DNA of 64,000 bases from Styela clava (taxonomy: Eukaryota; Chordata; Ascidiacea; Stolidobranchia; Styelidae): contig NC_135252.1 of the NCBI RefSeq assembly GCF_964204865.1, forward strand, positions 3,596,001 to 3,660,000, in the 5' to 3' direction. Below, one piece after another: positions 1-12,600 of the stretch. Numbering within the stretch: position 1 is the first letter of the stretch; each line of letters begins with the position of its first letter. Under the pieces are notes generated by a model. That model did no database searches. It was not told the DNA's origin and saw only the letters and a program-made list of their open reading frames with translations. A program made the position numbers and the translations under genes.

Positions 1-67
1 CGGCGAATTTTCCTGACACGATTATTTATAGCTGCTTAATACAACTGTCTACTTTATTTAATTCTAG

Positions 68-3000
68 GTCTTCTCGTGAACGTCGGCATCGATCATCCCG
101 ACATAGAAGATCGCGATCTCCTAAGCATAGTCGCAGGTAATTATTTTCTTCTTGGACAAGATTTCATAAAAATCAATCAACAGCCTCTTTGCTGGATCTT
201 TATTTAATTTATTCTTACTATCCTTCCTTTTTGTTCTCGGTATGCTCTTAGAAACGGCCTCCATAGTAAAGTTGAGGCTGACAAAATGAAAGACGCTTCT
301 GGTAAATCAGCGTCAACTCATAGGAAAAACAGGTAAAATATGCAAGTATGTGGAGTGTTGTATTTCATTGTTCATTCCACGTTTTTTCTGGACAGGTTAG
401 ACGCCGGAGTTTCACATCAGGTTTTATAGTGATACCCGTAGTGAAAAAAAAAAAAAAATGTATAAAGACTGGAATAGCAATAGGCTATACCAGATTTTTA
501 TCTGCATTAATGAAGTTATTAACGATGATTGGGGGAGGGTCTTTCAGAATTGTTCAAAGTCTAATTGGAGTTATTCTATTTACTTTAATTCTGAGTCCTG
601 GAACTTAAACCTCTAGCTGTGGTTCATACATTCTCAGACACCTGAGTTCCATTTCTTTTTACGAGGGTTAGGAATTTTACACTCTAGCCCTGACATGGGT
701 AAACTGCGGCTCGTTGGGTAGTTCAATCTGGCCCGCTTGATACTGCCACAATCAAACTAAAACCAAATTTTGATGTTTTAGCCAAAAAATAGCTCAAAGA
801 ATTTGTTGAGATTGCGATTGAATTTAGTTTTGGCACGAGGCTTATTGTTTTCCACTTTTACTTTTGTAACACTTTAAATATTGTGCATAGAATATAACTT
901 TTATTTCACACTTACATGGCCCGCCAGTCAAGTGGGCAAAATTCTTGACCCCTGGCCTAAAAACCTTGACCCCCCCTGCTCTAGCCGATTTGTATTGCCC
1001 TGTTACTTTGTTGGGGTTGAGATTGGAACCTGGTATGGCATTAGGTTGTATGTGCTAACCAGTAGACCATCACAGCTATAAATTCATTTTCCTTTATATT
1101 TTGTATGAATTTTTTACAGTTGGAGCAGGTCTCCTTCACCTCCGACAGGTTACGATAGAGCAATGGATGCTCAGGAGCGATTAGCAAGGAGGTTGGAGCG
1201 GGCAAGAGAATTGATGAGAAGGAAAAATGAACTAAGTAAGAAAGAAAATACAGATGCAAAAAATATGAGTGGCTTATCAGCCCTTGATAAAGTTCAAGGT
1301 ATCTTGTTTTGAATATTCTTTGCATAATTAGTTAATTACACAACTTTAGAGTGGTTAACAACATCTTATAGAGCAGTAACCATCGCAACCATTATTGTAT
1401 GCGAACACCATCTTTTGGTAATAATTTCATTCCGAGTTATATCATTCGAGAAATCTTTTCTGCAATGAAATTGCAATTCAAAACTTATTCCTAATTCTTC
1501 CACTCAAAGTGTTATCTGCGTTCCCATAAGCTACCTATTTTAACATTCATTTTTCCCTTGTATGTATGTGTATATTATAGGCCACACTATATTAACTATT
1601 TGGTGTAAATACTTTCAGCATGTCCACAAAGTTACATCATTTTAAAGTAAAGTGGTGGTTTGTAATAATATCTGTATTATTGATCTTTTTAATTTTATAA
1701 TTTTGTCAACAAATAATATTACTACATTATCTTTTCATTAATTTTAACTATTGTATTCTGTTTTATTTTATATTTCAATTCATTCTACAGAAGCTGTTAA
1801 ACGTGCTAGTCAGATAGTTTCTGGTGATTCGACTGTGAACACATCTCAAGAAGGAATTAGTGCTGTGGTATGTAATAATATTTTACAGTTTGTTGCTTGT
1901 TTGTAATTGCAATTTGCAAATCATAATTACAAACTTCAGGACACATCCTTTTTTACATTCATTGTAATAGTAATAGACACTTATTTCATTTCATCGTGGT
2001 CTATTCTGAGGTCTGAAAAACTCATCATTTGATCATTGCTTTGTTCTTAAATATTGGACCTAATTTCTTTTGCTTATTATCATGTACTCCCGTAGTGAGT
2101 GTACCAGGTTAGGGTTGGGCCCATATTCTGATTTTCCCTATTTTATTTTCTATTACGAGTCGAGGACTGTCTGTGTTAGCAAAGTGGATATACCCCCTGC
2201 CCATAGGTTTCAGTCCCTTTACACAACTTGATGTAAAGTAAGCGAACAAAATTAGTTACCTCCAAATTGCTACACATACTTCTGGAGCGCCTATCGTCAA
2301 GTTCAGATTTGCAGGGATTGCATTTTATGTTATAGTTTCTTTGCATTTAGATTTGGTGTTCAATAACAAAGTATTTTTACTTCATACTAGGCATCTGCTC
2401 AAATCGAAGCTCTGAAAGCGAAAGCTCTGGCTGAAACTGGAATTGAAGTTCCGTCATATTATAATCCACTTGCCGTTAACCCAATGAGTTATGCACATCA
2501 AGCCATGAAGCGAAAAATGCTTTGGTCCAAGAAAGATGTAAGTATCATTACATATTGTTTGTTGAACCCTGATTTGGCTTTATATTTTAAAATAAATCAA
2601 AATTACCTAATAACATTAAGTTTAATTAATTACTGTTGACTGTGATATTCATTTTGAAAATATTATTTTAGGCCCTGTATCGTATTGGCCAATTTTTTTC
2701 ATGGAGATTCTGGTCAAGTAAAGTTACTTAATGATTTTGAATATTCCTAATGTATTTGGTTGCCAAATTTATTTTTATTTTTTCATCATAATGTATTTTC
2801 AAATTGATGATTTATGAGTTAATAAATAAAATATTTTTGAACTCGATATGCTCAGATATGGGAATTATTCTTGCTTCTTGGGCATTTATTGTATATTATC
2901 TTGGCACAGCAAGCTGATACTATTATCGGAATTATTTTTACACCTATGATGATTGACTATATCCTAGCAATATTGTTAATTATCTTGCATTGATTCGCTG

Positions 3001-3714
3001 ACTAGTGGTTTACATAAAATATTGAAAACCTAGCTTTCAACAAAACCACTCAGATTAAATATTAGGTCCAACAGGTCTGTTTATGTTTTACATCTTTGCT
3101 TGAACAGGATAATGAGAAAGACAAAGAGAAACAAACTTCAACTATCCCAGGAAAGACTGCATTGTGGAGTAGTGTTAAGTTCGGTGATGATAAATCAAAT
3201 GAAAAGTTTGCAAAACTAATGGGAATCAAAGGAGATCAGGTACTTAAACACCTAGCGAGTAGTGTATCTATGCTACCTATATGATATGTTGTTTAAGTGC
3301 TTGAGTATGGATGCTGTCTAGTTACATTTGTTCATTTCAACTCTGTAACATTGAACATAAATGCTTTTTAGGGTAACGGATCCGAAGATGCTGAGGCAAA
3401 TGCAATAATTAAGAAGCAAGCAGAAGTTTTTCAGAACCTTGATATGCAATATCAACAAGCGAGGATTACAACACATACACAGGTACATGATTACTGAGAC
3501 GAGACTTCATGAAACTTTTTCGAACTTGCTATTTGTGTTCATTAATAACAACTTTTTGTTTTTTGTATTTTAGTTTATTACTTTGAGAAAAATATTTTTC
3601 GATGCTTGCTCATCAACAATAATATTCTTTTTACAGAGAGGACTTGGTCTTGGATTTTCAACATCGATGATAAACCCTAATACATCAACACAACAACCAA
3701 CTTCTACGACTTAA
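68..3714 (+). CDS. RSRC2: RSRC2-like arginine/serine-rich coiled-coil protein, 3' part (5' end outside window)
   Basis: Eight exons are visible: 68-136, 252-332, 1120-1298, 1791-1867, 2391-2537, 3108-3239, 3372-3482 and 3637-3714. All junctions are GT-AG, and together they encode 290 residues before the TAA. The first exon is an RS-rich stretch (RERRHRSS, RRSRSPKHSRR). It is followed by the RSRC2 core: SPSPP, AMDAQERLARRLERA, KALAETGIEVPSYYNP, a KRKMLW block, FAKLMGIKG and, near the C-terminus, RGLGLGFS. The order of these blocks matches my memory of vertebrate RSRC2 through to the C-terminus. The family is nuclear and SR-related, probably linked to RNA processing; no enzymatic activity is known to me. 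The exon starting at 68 opens with the third base of a codon, so more exons lie upstream. A MITE sits in the intron 1868-2390 and a hAT-like remnant in the intron 333-1119. Confidence 0.9.
690..985. mobile_element. Possible decayed hAT-type non-autonomous element in RSRC2 intron
   Basis: The block begins with TGACATGGGTAAACTGCGGC and ends with sequence containing TGGCCCGCCAG and TTGACCCCTGG. GGCCCGC-rich ends of this kind are typical of hAT non-autonomous elements. I could not pair clean terminal inverted repeats or a TSD, so the boundaries are approximate. Apart from this block the intron 333-1119 shows nothing recognisable. Confidence 0.3.
2091..2291. mobile_element. MITE of the CTCCCG-ended family in RSRC2 intron
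   Basis: The left end reads ACTCCCGTAGTGAGTGTACC. The right end is the inverse of GGCGCTCCAGAAGTATGTGT. The interior (dense in TTAGGGTT, TTTTCCCTATTTTATT and AAATTAGTTACCTCCA) is shared with the block at 51325-51535 in the opposite orientation, and its right part with 50043-50280. The ends also resemble the 236 bp MITE at 17566-17801. No open reading frame is present. Confidence 0.65.
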
Positions 3715-3950
3715 TGAGTTTGCTGTATTGTTTTTGCTCTATTTTTTATGATTTAATTATTAGCATTCTGTGCAACATTGATCATTATGATCATAAAACA
3801 CTGATGGTATAAATTTGAATGAACAGACATGCCATTGTCCGGTATGCTCATAAAAGTATGTTTGAATTTCGGGATGTTTTGGTTATCTTGTTGAATATTT
3901 ATGCTTACAACAACGAGAGAGTAACTTATAAATATAGGGTATAAAGTATT

Positions 3951-4036
3951 GAAATAATTTGGAAAAAAATCATTTTGGAAAATTTATGGTCATTAAGTAT
4001 TGAAATAATTTGGAAAAAATCATTTTGGAAAATTTT
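3951..4036 (+). repeat. Tandem duplication of a ~43 bp AT-rich unit
   Basis: Two nearly identical direct copies, each containing AAGTATTGAAATAATTTGG followed by a run of A and CATTTTGGAAAATTT, lie head to tail about 44 bp apart in the 3' flank of the RSRC2 gene. The copies differ mainly in A-run length, so the duplication is recent. Confidence 0.85.
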
Positions 4037-4317
4037 CTCTCCAAATTAGATTATGGGAAATCCATGTTGTGGCGCAAGATTTTCAAATGGCTAAACTTGG
4101 AATGAAATAAAAGTTTCTAGCGGACACATCCCTATTCCAGTACTTGATATTTGAAGGCGATTGGTACTGTATTCCCAGAGAGTGACCAGTTTTTTTCAGC
4201 AGCATGGAAAAAACCCATAATTAAGGAAAACTATAATGATTTATATTTAGTTTTCTCAGTATCACAAATTTCGATATGTATTAAATCGAGTACATGCAAC
4301 TGAAACAAATCGCTGGC

Positions 4318-4432
4318 TAACTAATTCCATACCCGACATGGACTGGTAACCGGACGAGGGACCGTGATACGCCATATGATTAAGCCGTCTTATCGGCTTC
4401 CCTCTCCCCCTGGATAAATATTTAAATCTTAT
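4318..4432 (+). repeat. 3' fragment of a tRNA-like SINE
   Basis: The sequence matches the 3' body of the intact SINE at 39760-40095: ATACCCGACATGG, GGTAACCGGACGAG, GCCATATG, TAAGCCGTCTTATCG and the terminal GGATAAATATTTAAATC. The tRNA-like head with A and B boxes is missing, as expected for a 5'-truncated retroposed copy. Confidence 0.75.
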
Positions 4433-5049
4433 CATTGAGTGCAGCACGGTTTAAATAATGTGAATAGTATTAATTTAGCAAACCTTGATCACCTAGACAA
4501 GTAACTTGCCGAGGATGGGATTGCATTCAAGGATTGTTCACTGTAATTCATCTTGTGTATTGAAAATTTAAGACAAAAGACAACTACTGGTACTTTGCAG
4601 TTCAAATAAAAATCTTAATGTTTTCCCAGTGCGATTTTACCGATTCTAAAAACGTTTGGTTGTTAAATTTATCCGTTTGATGTTGCCGCTTCATTTGTTT
4701 ATATATTTTTTTCAGTCGGTTTATATTTAAATTTATCTCTGATAAAGTTGTATATATGTATCACAGAAACTTCAAAAGAGTCATGTTGAGTTGTTGTTTT
4801 CTGTCAAATTCCAATCGTATTCTGCTTGACTTGGTTTTTACTCTGATTCTTGACAGCCAATCTAGTTTTTTCTTTTATTTGCCATCTCTGAATTTTCATT
4901 TATTGTAATCCATGTATATAAAAAACAAGTTTTGTATTTTGGTTGTTTGTAAACCCGAACTGTGGGCGAATTGATTAATCGATATCGCTTTGAATGGCAG
5001 TTTGAACTCCTGATGTATCATTGTCGTCTGTCTGTGCGAGTGTACTGGT

Positions 5050-5976
5050 TAGGAATGGGCCGAGATTCGAGTCGAATCCACGCATTTTTTGGACTCTGAT
5101 TTGATTTCGAGTCCACGTCATTTTTACCGAGTCTATAATCATTTTTGTTTTTACTAATTTCCGCCTATGTTTGTACTTTTACCTCTATAAATCTCAGTAC
5201 ATACCCTGACTCATTAAAATTCAAGGTTAGATCTGTAAGAATATCCCTCGTGTGTATTATAAACACTCTTGATAAAAACGACGACAGACAGCCAGAACGC
5301 ATGTTGAAAACTGTTGATCGCTTATAAGAATGATGTCGCTTCAAAACTATCTATTCTATACATGTGAACAATAAAATATGTGTTAGCGCAATATTTTTGA
5401 GTTTTCGATTCACGAAAAAATGAAACATGCTCGGAGTCTGGATCGACCCAAAGGGGAATTTCATCTGTATATCTTTTAAATCGAATTTATTAGGTACCTC
5501 TACTACTAAAATTGCAAGCAGATGTACCACATTGTATTGACGAGTGGCATTTGCGCACGCGACATAGAAAGTTTGCGGCTGGAATTATGTAAAAGCATTG
5601 TAGTCAAAAGCTTTTTTATTTTCCATATTGACATGTAAGAATTTCTAAATAGCCGCCCAGAATTAACGTAGGGTGGCGGGCTGGAAATCCAGTTCACAGC
5701 CAAGGCGCACATTGACCCACGTTTACGTTTGTATTATGGCCGCCAACGAGGAAAAATATATTTCTAAGATGATTCGACAGCTACCTGCGGAACCATTAGG
5801 CAAAAAAAGATGAGCTACGACGTATGTTTGTGAGCGTACGTTGCTGTAGCATGGTCAAAAACGTGTTTTTCTGCTATTCCATTGTGACGTCACGGACTTG
5901 GAAGATTCGGTTTGAGTCCTTGACTTATTACTCGGATTCGTCGTATCTCTGTAAAACTGGACTTGTCCCATCCCTA
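5050..5976. mobile_element. hAT-like non-autonomous element (927 bp) with perfect 8 bp TSD
   Basis: The left end TAGGAATGGGCCGAGATTCG and the right end (inverse of TAGGGATGGGACAAGTCC) are inverted repeats. The element is flanked on both sides by GTACTGGT (5042-5049 and 5977-5984), a perfect 8 bp TSD as made by hAT transposases. The interior has no transposase similarity that I can see. Confidence 0.8.
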
Positions 5977-6074
5977 GTACTGGTTTCAAATTGAGATTTG
6001 AAATGATTTACGTTTGGCAGATAACGTTCAAGAAGTCATGAAATTGACGGATTTTAATTACTGTGTTCAGTCAG

Positions 6075-6716
6075 TCTTCTTATTTTCCACCCCATGATTG
6101 AATAAAACGTTCGCCTCCCGACAATAGCACGTTACCATATCCAGAATACATCTGAATCAAATGTCGATGGGTTTATCGTTTGTTTCAGCGGAGGGATATC
6201 TCATCCGGTTCCATTACATTTGAACCCACGTACATTTGAACCCATGGCAATTGCACCTGTATGCTATTGCACCTAAGGAATTTTTTTTGTTTTTCGGATA
6301 GTTGAACCTACACTAACCCTAACCCATGGGTTTTAGCACCCGCATATAGATTGAACCCGTGGATATACACATGGGTTCAAATGTACGGTCACCATCTCAT
6401 CCGTGTTTTCCTCTAGTTAGGCGGGAGAACGTTGGTGATTGCATGTTGGATTGTTGATGCGATGTCTCTTATTAGCGCGGGAGGATTTACCACCCCCATA
6501 ATTAGATAAAGCATTCGTCTCTCGGGAATAACACGTTACCATATCAAGGATACCACGAAACAAATGTCAATGGATTTGTCGTTTGTTTCGGCGGAGGGGG
6601 AATCTCAATAATGTTTTTCTTGTATAGGTAGGAGATTGCATTTTAGATTGTTGGTGTGATGTATGTATTGATCTCTAATCAGCGCGGGGGGATTTCCTCG
6701 CTCGTTGACTGAATGA
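6075..6716 (+). repeat. Diverged tandem duplication, first unit interrupted by a MITE
   Basis: Two units, about 6075-6497 and 6498-6716, share CACGTTACCATATC, AATGTCGATGGGTTTATCG / AATGTCAATGGATTTGTCG, GTTTGTTTC(A/G)GCGGAGGG and TTAGCGCGGGAGGATT / ATCAGCGCGGGGGGATT. The first unit is longer because the MITE at 6207-6393 inserted into it after the duplication. No coding potential was seen. Confidence 0.7.
6207..6393 (+). mobile_element. MITE-A copy 1 (187 bp, 9 bp TSD)
   Basis: The terminal inverted repeats are GGTTCCATTACATTTGAACC and, inverted, GGTGACCGTACATTTGAACC. The flanking 9 bp TSD ATCTCATCC is perfect (6198-6206 and 6394-6402). Inside are repeated ACATTTGAACCCA(C/T)G subterminal motifs and a CTAACCCTAACCCATGGG core. 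Three further copies with nearly identical interiors occur at 15256, 30971 and 45492. The 9 bp TSD points to a Mutator- or Merlin-type transposase acting in trans. Confidence 0.9.
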
Positions 6717-7055
6717 GGTATCCCATACTCGCAAGCAGCCCACTTGAACCAGTCTCAGAAATATTTTGGTCGTTGGCAGATATGGAAATACGTTGAAATT
6801 TTTTGATCGTGATTTTCAGAGGCCCTAAGGCTTAAGCGCTTGAGACTTTTGTGCCCCATATAAAAATATAATAATAATGTAACTAGTGTTCCATGTTTTC
6901 TGAAACTGATCAAGTAAGTTTCAGTAAGAATATTTCCACGATGATCGATTTCTTGACCTATTTCCGTAACAATGACGAAACAATTAAAATTTGTCCAACC
7001 GCCCAGACAAATATCCAGACATCATTACTCATCGATCTCGATCGGTAAATATGTT

Positions 7056-7262
7056 GATAGGTATCTATCTGTTTGTTTGTCTGTCTGTCTGTTAGACACT
7101 TTCCTATGTTACGCGATATCTCACGAAAGCGAGGTTAAATCTGTCCAAATTTTGCACGTGCATTCATCATATCTCGGAAGCCTATTGGTTTTGGAGGAGT
7201 TATGTCGTATAATTAGCGATTTATTTATTAATTAGTGATGGGACACGCGGTGTCGCTATTGA
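7056..7262 (+). repeat. Microsatellite-anchored interspersed repeat (GTCT)n plus unique tail
   Basis: A (TCTG/TTTG)n tract at about 7069-7092 runs into TTAGACACTTTCCTATGTTA, CGCGATATCTCACGAA and GGGACACGCGGTGTCG. The joint between a simple repeat and a defined tail suggests a microsatellite-associated repeat. The 87-residue open frame crossing it (6972-7235) is low-complexity and is not considered a gene. Confidence 0.45.
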
Positions 7263-7488
7263 GTCAGAGTGAAGGATACACGCCGTTAGATCGATAAGTC
7301 TGCGGTCTCTGATCGATATCTCTCGTTGTAAACATTGCTTCGTTGTTTTGCGTTACTTGCCAGTTTCAATTGTGTTTCCAAAAATTAGTTCTAAGCCAAA
7401 CAACTTGATAGTTATTATGCCTTCCGAGGAGCTTTAGTTTAGTTGCAATAATCAAATATTAGTCCCACAAAATTGCGACAGACTAGAC

Positions 7489-8368
7489 CAGTGGTCGGCA
7501 AACTTTATGTACACGCGGGCCAAATATGCACATTTCCGGTAGCGTGCGGGCCGCATTAATTTCCGCCTGCGAACAATTACGACATTAAACTTCAAATTAT
7601 GGCGCACTCCACAATCTAATCTGTGCCACAGTGAAACGTGTATGTTGACTTTCTTGATATATATATATATATTATCAAACAATACATTGTTTCAATTCAC
7701 TTATTATCAATTATAAGGATGATGTTTTTTCTTTGTCATGGCGAAAGCGTTGAAATCAAATGGCAAGTCCTCCAAATGACCGTTCGACAAGCGAGTACGA
7801 AACCTATTCTTAGTATGATGCATTTTAGATAAAGCTGCTCACAGCAATATACGCTTCCGAACGTGCACATTACACGTTTTGCACTGTCGCACAGCTTAGC
7901 AGTGGTGCAGCTCGGGGTCGAATTTCGTATTTGCAATAACACGTTTCGTAATGACGTTTAACATTGAATAACTTAATAAATAACTGCGATGTTGACGCGG
8001 TATATCAAGCTGGTTTTGAAATGCGCAAAAGAAAAAAATATTTTCCGTCCAAGCACTTCGGAATGTTCGGCTCGACCCTTATTGCAAACTTCCCTCCGTT
8101 CCGGGACGTTTTTATATTTTTAGAATTTAAAATAAACTCAACTTATAATTACTACCATCAGGTAAACGACATACACATACAACTGACGTTACTTACGACA
8201 AAAAGCGCCGTACAACAGCACTCGTTACCACGTAAATCCGTGTAGAGACAATAATAAATTTATAATGAAATCCTTGTTTTATGCATTAAAAGTCGGGACG
8301 TTCGAGGGCTGCAAAAAATTAGTTCGCGGACCGCATTTGGCCCGCGGGCCACAGTTTGCCGACCCCTG
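7489..8368. mobile_element. hAT-like non-autonomous element (880 bp)
   Basis: The ends CAGTGGTCGGCAAACTTTAT and the inverse of CAGGGGTCGGCAAACTGTGG are inverted repeats with the typical CAGGGG hAT terminus and GGCCCGC-rich subterminal sequence. Flanks GACTAGAC and TACTACAC match at 6 of 8 positions, consistent with a decayed 8 bp TSD. Open frames inside (for example 7964-8245) show no transposase similarity. Confidence 0.75.
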
Positions 8369-8376
8369 TACTACAC

Positions 8377-9590
8377 CAACGGCACGTAGTCAAATAGTTT
8401 TACTAAAATTTATGTTTTTGAACATGTAAACCATATTTTAAGCGCCAACTCTCCGAACAAGCAAATTCTGTTTTGTTTTATGTTTTTCTATATTTTATTA
8501 AAAAAAAGTTTAGTCTATTTAAAAGCCTGTCCATGCTTTATTATTCTCTCGTAAGTGGCCGAAAGGAATCAATGTAAATTAGAAACACACGATATTGGCA
8601 ACCGTCACCTTTGTTTTGAACAAAATTTCTCCTCATTCTCTTTCCTTCTTTTGTAGTCTACCAGTCAGTAAAACTCCACAACAACGCACACGTTCAAATA
8701 CCGCACATACAAATAATTCGTTCGTTTTCAGCGTTGTGCTTTGCTGTTTTATCTTTGATCAATCGTGTATCCAATAAACAACCAATGAATTGCGTGATTG
8801 ATTTTAATGCATAAACGTGGAGCTAATATCGTTCAGGTCTGTACCAAATACGCAAACGGCTGATGGGCTTATAACTGCGGAAAATGCAAAGTCCATGAAT
8901 ATTCTTCAATATTCCGAAATTTTAATCGCTCATGAGATTGATAAAAGCGAATTAAAGTGGCCTAAGGGAAAAGTGACAAACATTCATTAATTCAACTACA
9001 AAATGAATAAAAAAAACGCGCAGTGGAGCCGAGCATTTTTTAATCTTCCATGTATACCTCAATCGACAATAGGATTTATGTTCTTTTTGCAACAACAGAC
9101 AAATAACTATTCTTTTGATATGCACTGATAATGATTTTAATGAGAATTTCATGTTCACCGTATATCGATGAATCGTATTCATTCTATGCTCAAACTACCA
9201 TCGGTTCGCATGGAATGTCAAAAATTAAGAAGAAATTTTGCCGACACTATATAAGAAGCTTTTCCTTCCGCTTAATTGTTATGGTATATCCCATCATCTG
9301 ACACAATTCTATGTGCGGCAACAATATGTCATCTTTATATATAGGAAGAAGGCATCAGAACACACCATATGCAAAATGCAGTCGGTAAGATGATCCCGCA
9401 CCATACACACCAGTATTCAATACAGAGAAGTAGTACTCGTCGAGTAAGAAGGGGGTTATAAAGGCTGATAAAATTGGCGAATATGTTTTTGATTACATAC
9501 TCGTATATCAGTTTGTATAGATTTTATACGAACAGAATTGGCTAGATCAGATATTGCTTTTTAAAATGAAATGAAAATAGAGTATCGAAT
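8377..9590. other. Intergenic stretch, no feature recognised
   Basis: This AT-rich DNA lies between the hAT element and the tetraspanin promoter region. I see no open frame with protein character, no RNA gene and no clear repeat end. Confidence 0.5.
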
Positions 9591-9598
9591 TATATAAA
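9591..9598 (+). promoter_or_regulatory. TATA-like box upstream of the tetraspanin gene
   Basis: TATATAAA lies 70 bp upstream of the tetraspanin start codon, a plausible core-promoter distance. It is a short AT-rich match in an AT-rich genome, so support is weak. Confidence 0.25.
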
Positions 9599-9668
9599 TC
9601 ATTACAAACTGCTAAGAATCTGAAAAAAAAAACAGAAAATATAGAAATAATCTAAATATATCAATATC

Positions 9669-12600
9669 ATGGCGAAGACATGTGGAGCTGGAGTATTGAA
9701 ATGTCTGATTCTCGTAATAAACACCATTATGTTCCTCGGAGGCCTGTGCCTTGCTGCAGTATGTAAGTATTTATAGCGACAAATTTTCTAGAAAATTGAT
9801 AACCGACAATGTATATATAGCAAGCTTTCCAATCCGCTTACGGTTGACGACAAAAATTCAAATGTTCTGAACTAAATGTCCATTATTGTGAAAAGAACAC
9901 TAAGTCATGACTTTTGAAGCATTTTTTTTATAATTTTCATTGATCAATGTATTTTCAAAGTCGCTGTGTGTCGTTTTGGACGTGTACTAATATTCCATAA
10001 TTTTTGCACGTAAAAATTAAAATCCATATTTTGAAATCTTCATAATTTGTTTAGCTGGATATACTGCATTCAACAAGGAAAGTTTTTTACATCAGATGAT
10101 ATACGGAGCCAAAATACAAAATGCAATGACGGGAATCTATATTCTGTTCGCAGTCGGAATCGTGATGGCTTTAGTTTCGTATGTATATACTCATTTAACG
10201 CATTACAAAATTCGGTGACGACATTTCTAATATGTTTTTCTCTGGCTTACATTCTCATTGATGTTGATAATTAGACTGCTTATTCACTGTAAAAATCATG
10301 GATATTATTATCTAAAATAGTGACAAATTCTATATCGTTTTTTAAACCCTAAGGTTGTTGAAAAAATTTTATATTAGATATTCTTTGTCCGACGTAATCT
10401 TTATAGTTAATCCTCATTCAAAATTTTACAAACGTATTGCAGAATTCTCGGATGTGTTGGAGCTGCAAATGAAAATAAATTGCTCTTATGGATAAATTTC
10501 TTCTTTATTCTTCTCATATTCATTATGGAACTTGTGGCTACTATATTATGCTTTTACAAGTACAAAGCTGTCGAGGTAAAACATGTTATTGTATGATTCC
10601 GAGTTTTGTTTTATTATGTAGAACACAGTAATTGTGAATTACCAAATAAAATATATCGGTAGAATATAGTACCGAGAACTGTAGTTTTTATTCAGATTAT
10701 ATGTATATTTCTCAACAACAGAAACATTTGAATTTCATACGTATAAATATGAATAATTTAAAATAGCCTCTCCGCGCCACAGTTCATTCTAAGAATTATT
10801 TTCATCCAAACTTAAAAATGGGAAACTAAACACGGTCGTGACCATTCAAAGGAAGTAGATTTTTTATTAAAAATGTAGAAACGGTTCCCATTTACTGTAA
10901 TTGTTGATAGCTTTAACCCGATGTTTAAATCCAAAATGATATTACGCAACATCGAACAAGAATCTAAGTTTCCAAATGGCAGTGCTGAGTTTTGCTTTAT
11001 CGTGGGGCATTCAGTTCAGCTTCTAGCAAAGGTACATACTTAAAATACGCACCCGGTTCAGGTTAATTATCCGTACTTCATTTTATAATGTGTATTGTGA
11101 TCTTATTTTTAATATCATTCCTGAATATTTTATTACAACTTCCGAATTACGTTTACCTGTTTTTACAGAAAGATGTCTTGACTACAATCAAAGATAGTTC
11201 TCGACTACATGCAAATGAAACATCTGCCTTGGCTCTCGTGAGTAAACAAGTTATTTATAAAATTATCTAACACCCAGAGACATGGCAGGTAGATTTGGGG
11301 AAGGGGCAACGTTATATTGAAATGTCAAATCAATTTGTCTAGATCATTTTTGACCGCTTTCTTTAATAGTATATAAATCAACTGAGATATTCTGTCTGTA
11401 AAGTTAATACATATAACCATGGCTCCACGGTCAGATGAGTTGAATATGCCAAGTATAATCATTTCATCGTTACATATTCCATCAGCGTTAATGAAAATTT
11501 GGGATATTCGACTGACAACCAGAATATATAAAATCATCCCACGTTTCCTTGGTTCACTTCCGTATGGTAGGTTTCAGTGTTGTGTCAAAACAATATTGTG
11601 AGTTTAACAAGTTACATAAATATACGTTATATGTTGATGCATGTTGGCAACTGGTCAAACAGTAATAATATTCATTACTTTAGAATAAATACACGGCAAA
11701 GAATACACAAATAAGAAAATCCCAGAAATAAATGTAATTCAGTCCTGAATCCCCTAACTAAACAATTTTCACATACATTTGTGTTTTCCAATCAAGTCAG
11801 TATAAACAATTGTTCAAATGCAATCACAACTGCGTTGCCATGAAAAACAATATTCAGTTTATATCATGTTTGCTTCTGATTCTGCATAAAAATAAATGAG
11901 GTCTAAATAATGTACTATTTTCACAGGTGAGAACAGTTTTGTCGCATATTGAATCGTCTGGAAAATGTTGTGGACTGCATGGTCCCAAGGACTACGGGGA
12001 CAAAATTCCTCAGTCCTGCTACGCACCCGCACCTGTGACAAGCAGAACTGAAAACAGAAAGTCATCTTTGGCTGATTCAGAGTATGTAGCAATAATAGTA
12101 TTCATAGGTAGTTGATACACCTGCTTAAAATTGGTGCATTCGATTAAACTACATCAGACAACATGAGTTATGCTTCGTGTAAGTTTTACATAAATTGTAA
12201 CACTTGTATCGTTTACCTCGACAATAAAGTAACTTCGTACGAAACGCTTTTTTCTGGGTAAATCGTGGAGCTCGACATATATATGTCTTATTGTCGATGA
12301 TTCAACCGCAAATAAAACTCAGAGTGCTAAGCTTCAGGAAGACAGACAACAACGTTCTGATAATATATCTGTTAATTTGATTTTCTTTTAACCCAACAGA
12401 ATCGATTTGTGTCATACATAACATCATCCATGTTATTTGTACCACCGGCCATTTTATCCGTAAATTGTTTTCATTCTTAGTAACCCATCAAATGACGCAC
12501 CTGTGGAATCAGGAGGTGAATTAGGAAGTAACCCGGTAGCGGCAAACGGTAAGCAACAAGTAAACCTTTAGTACCACTGCTACATCAAATAAAAATAAGT

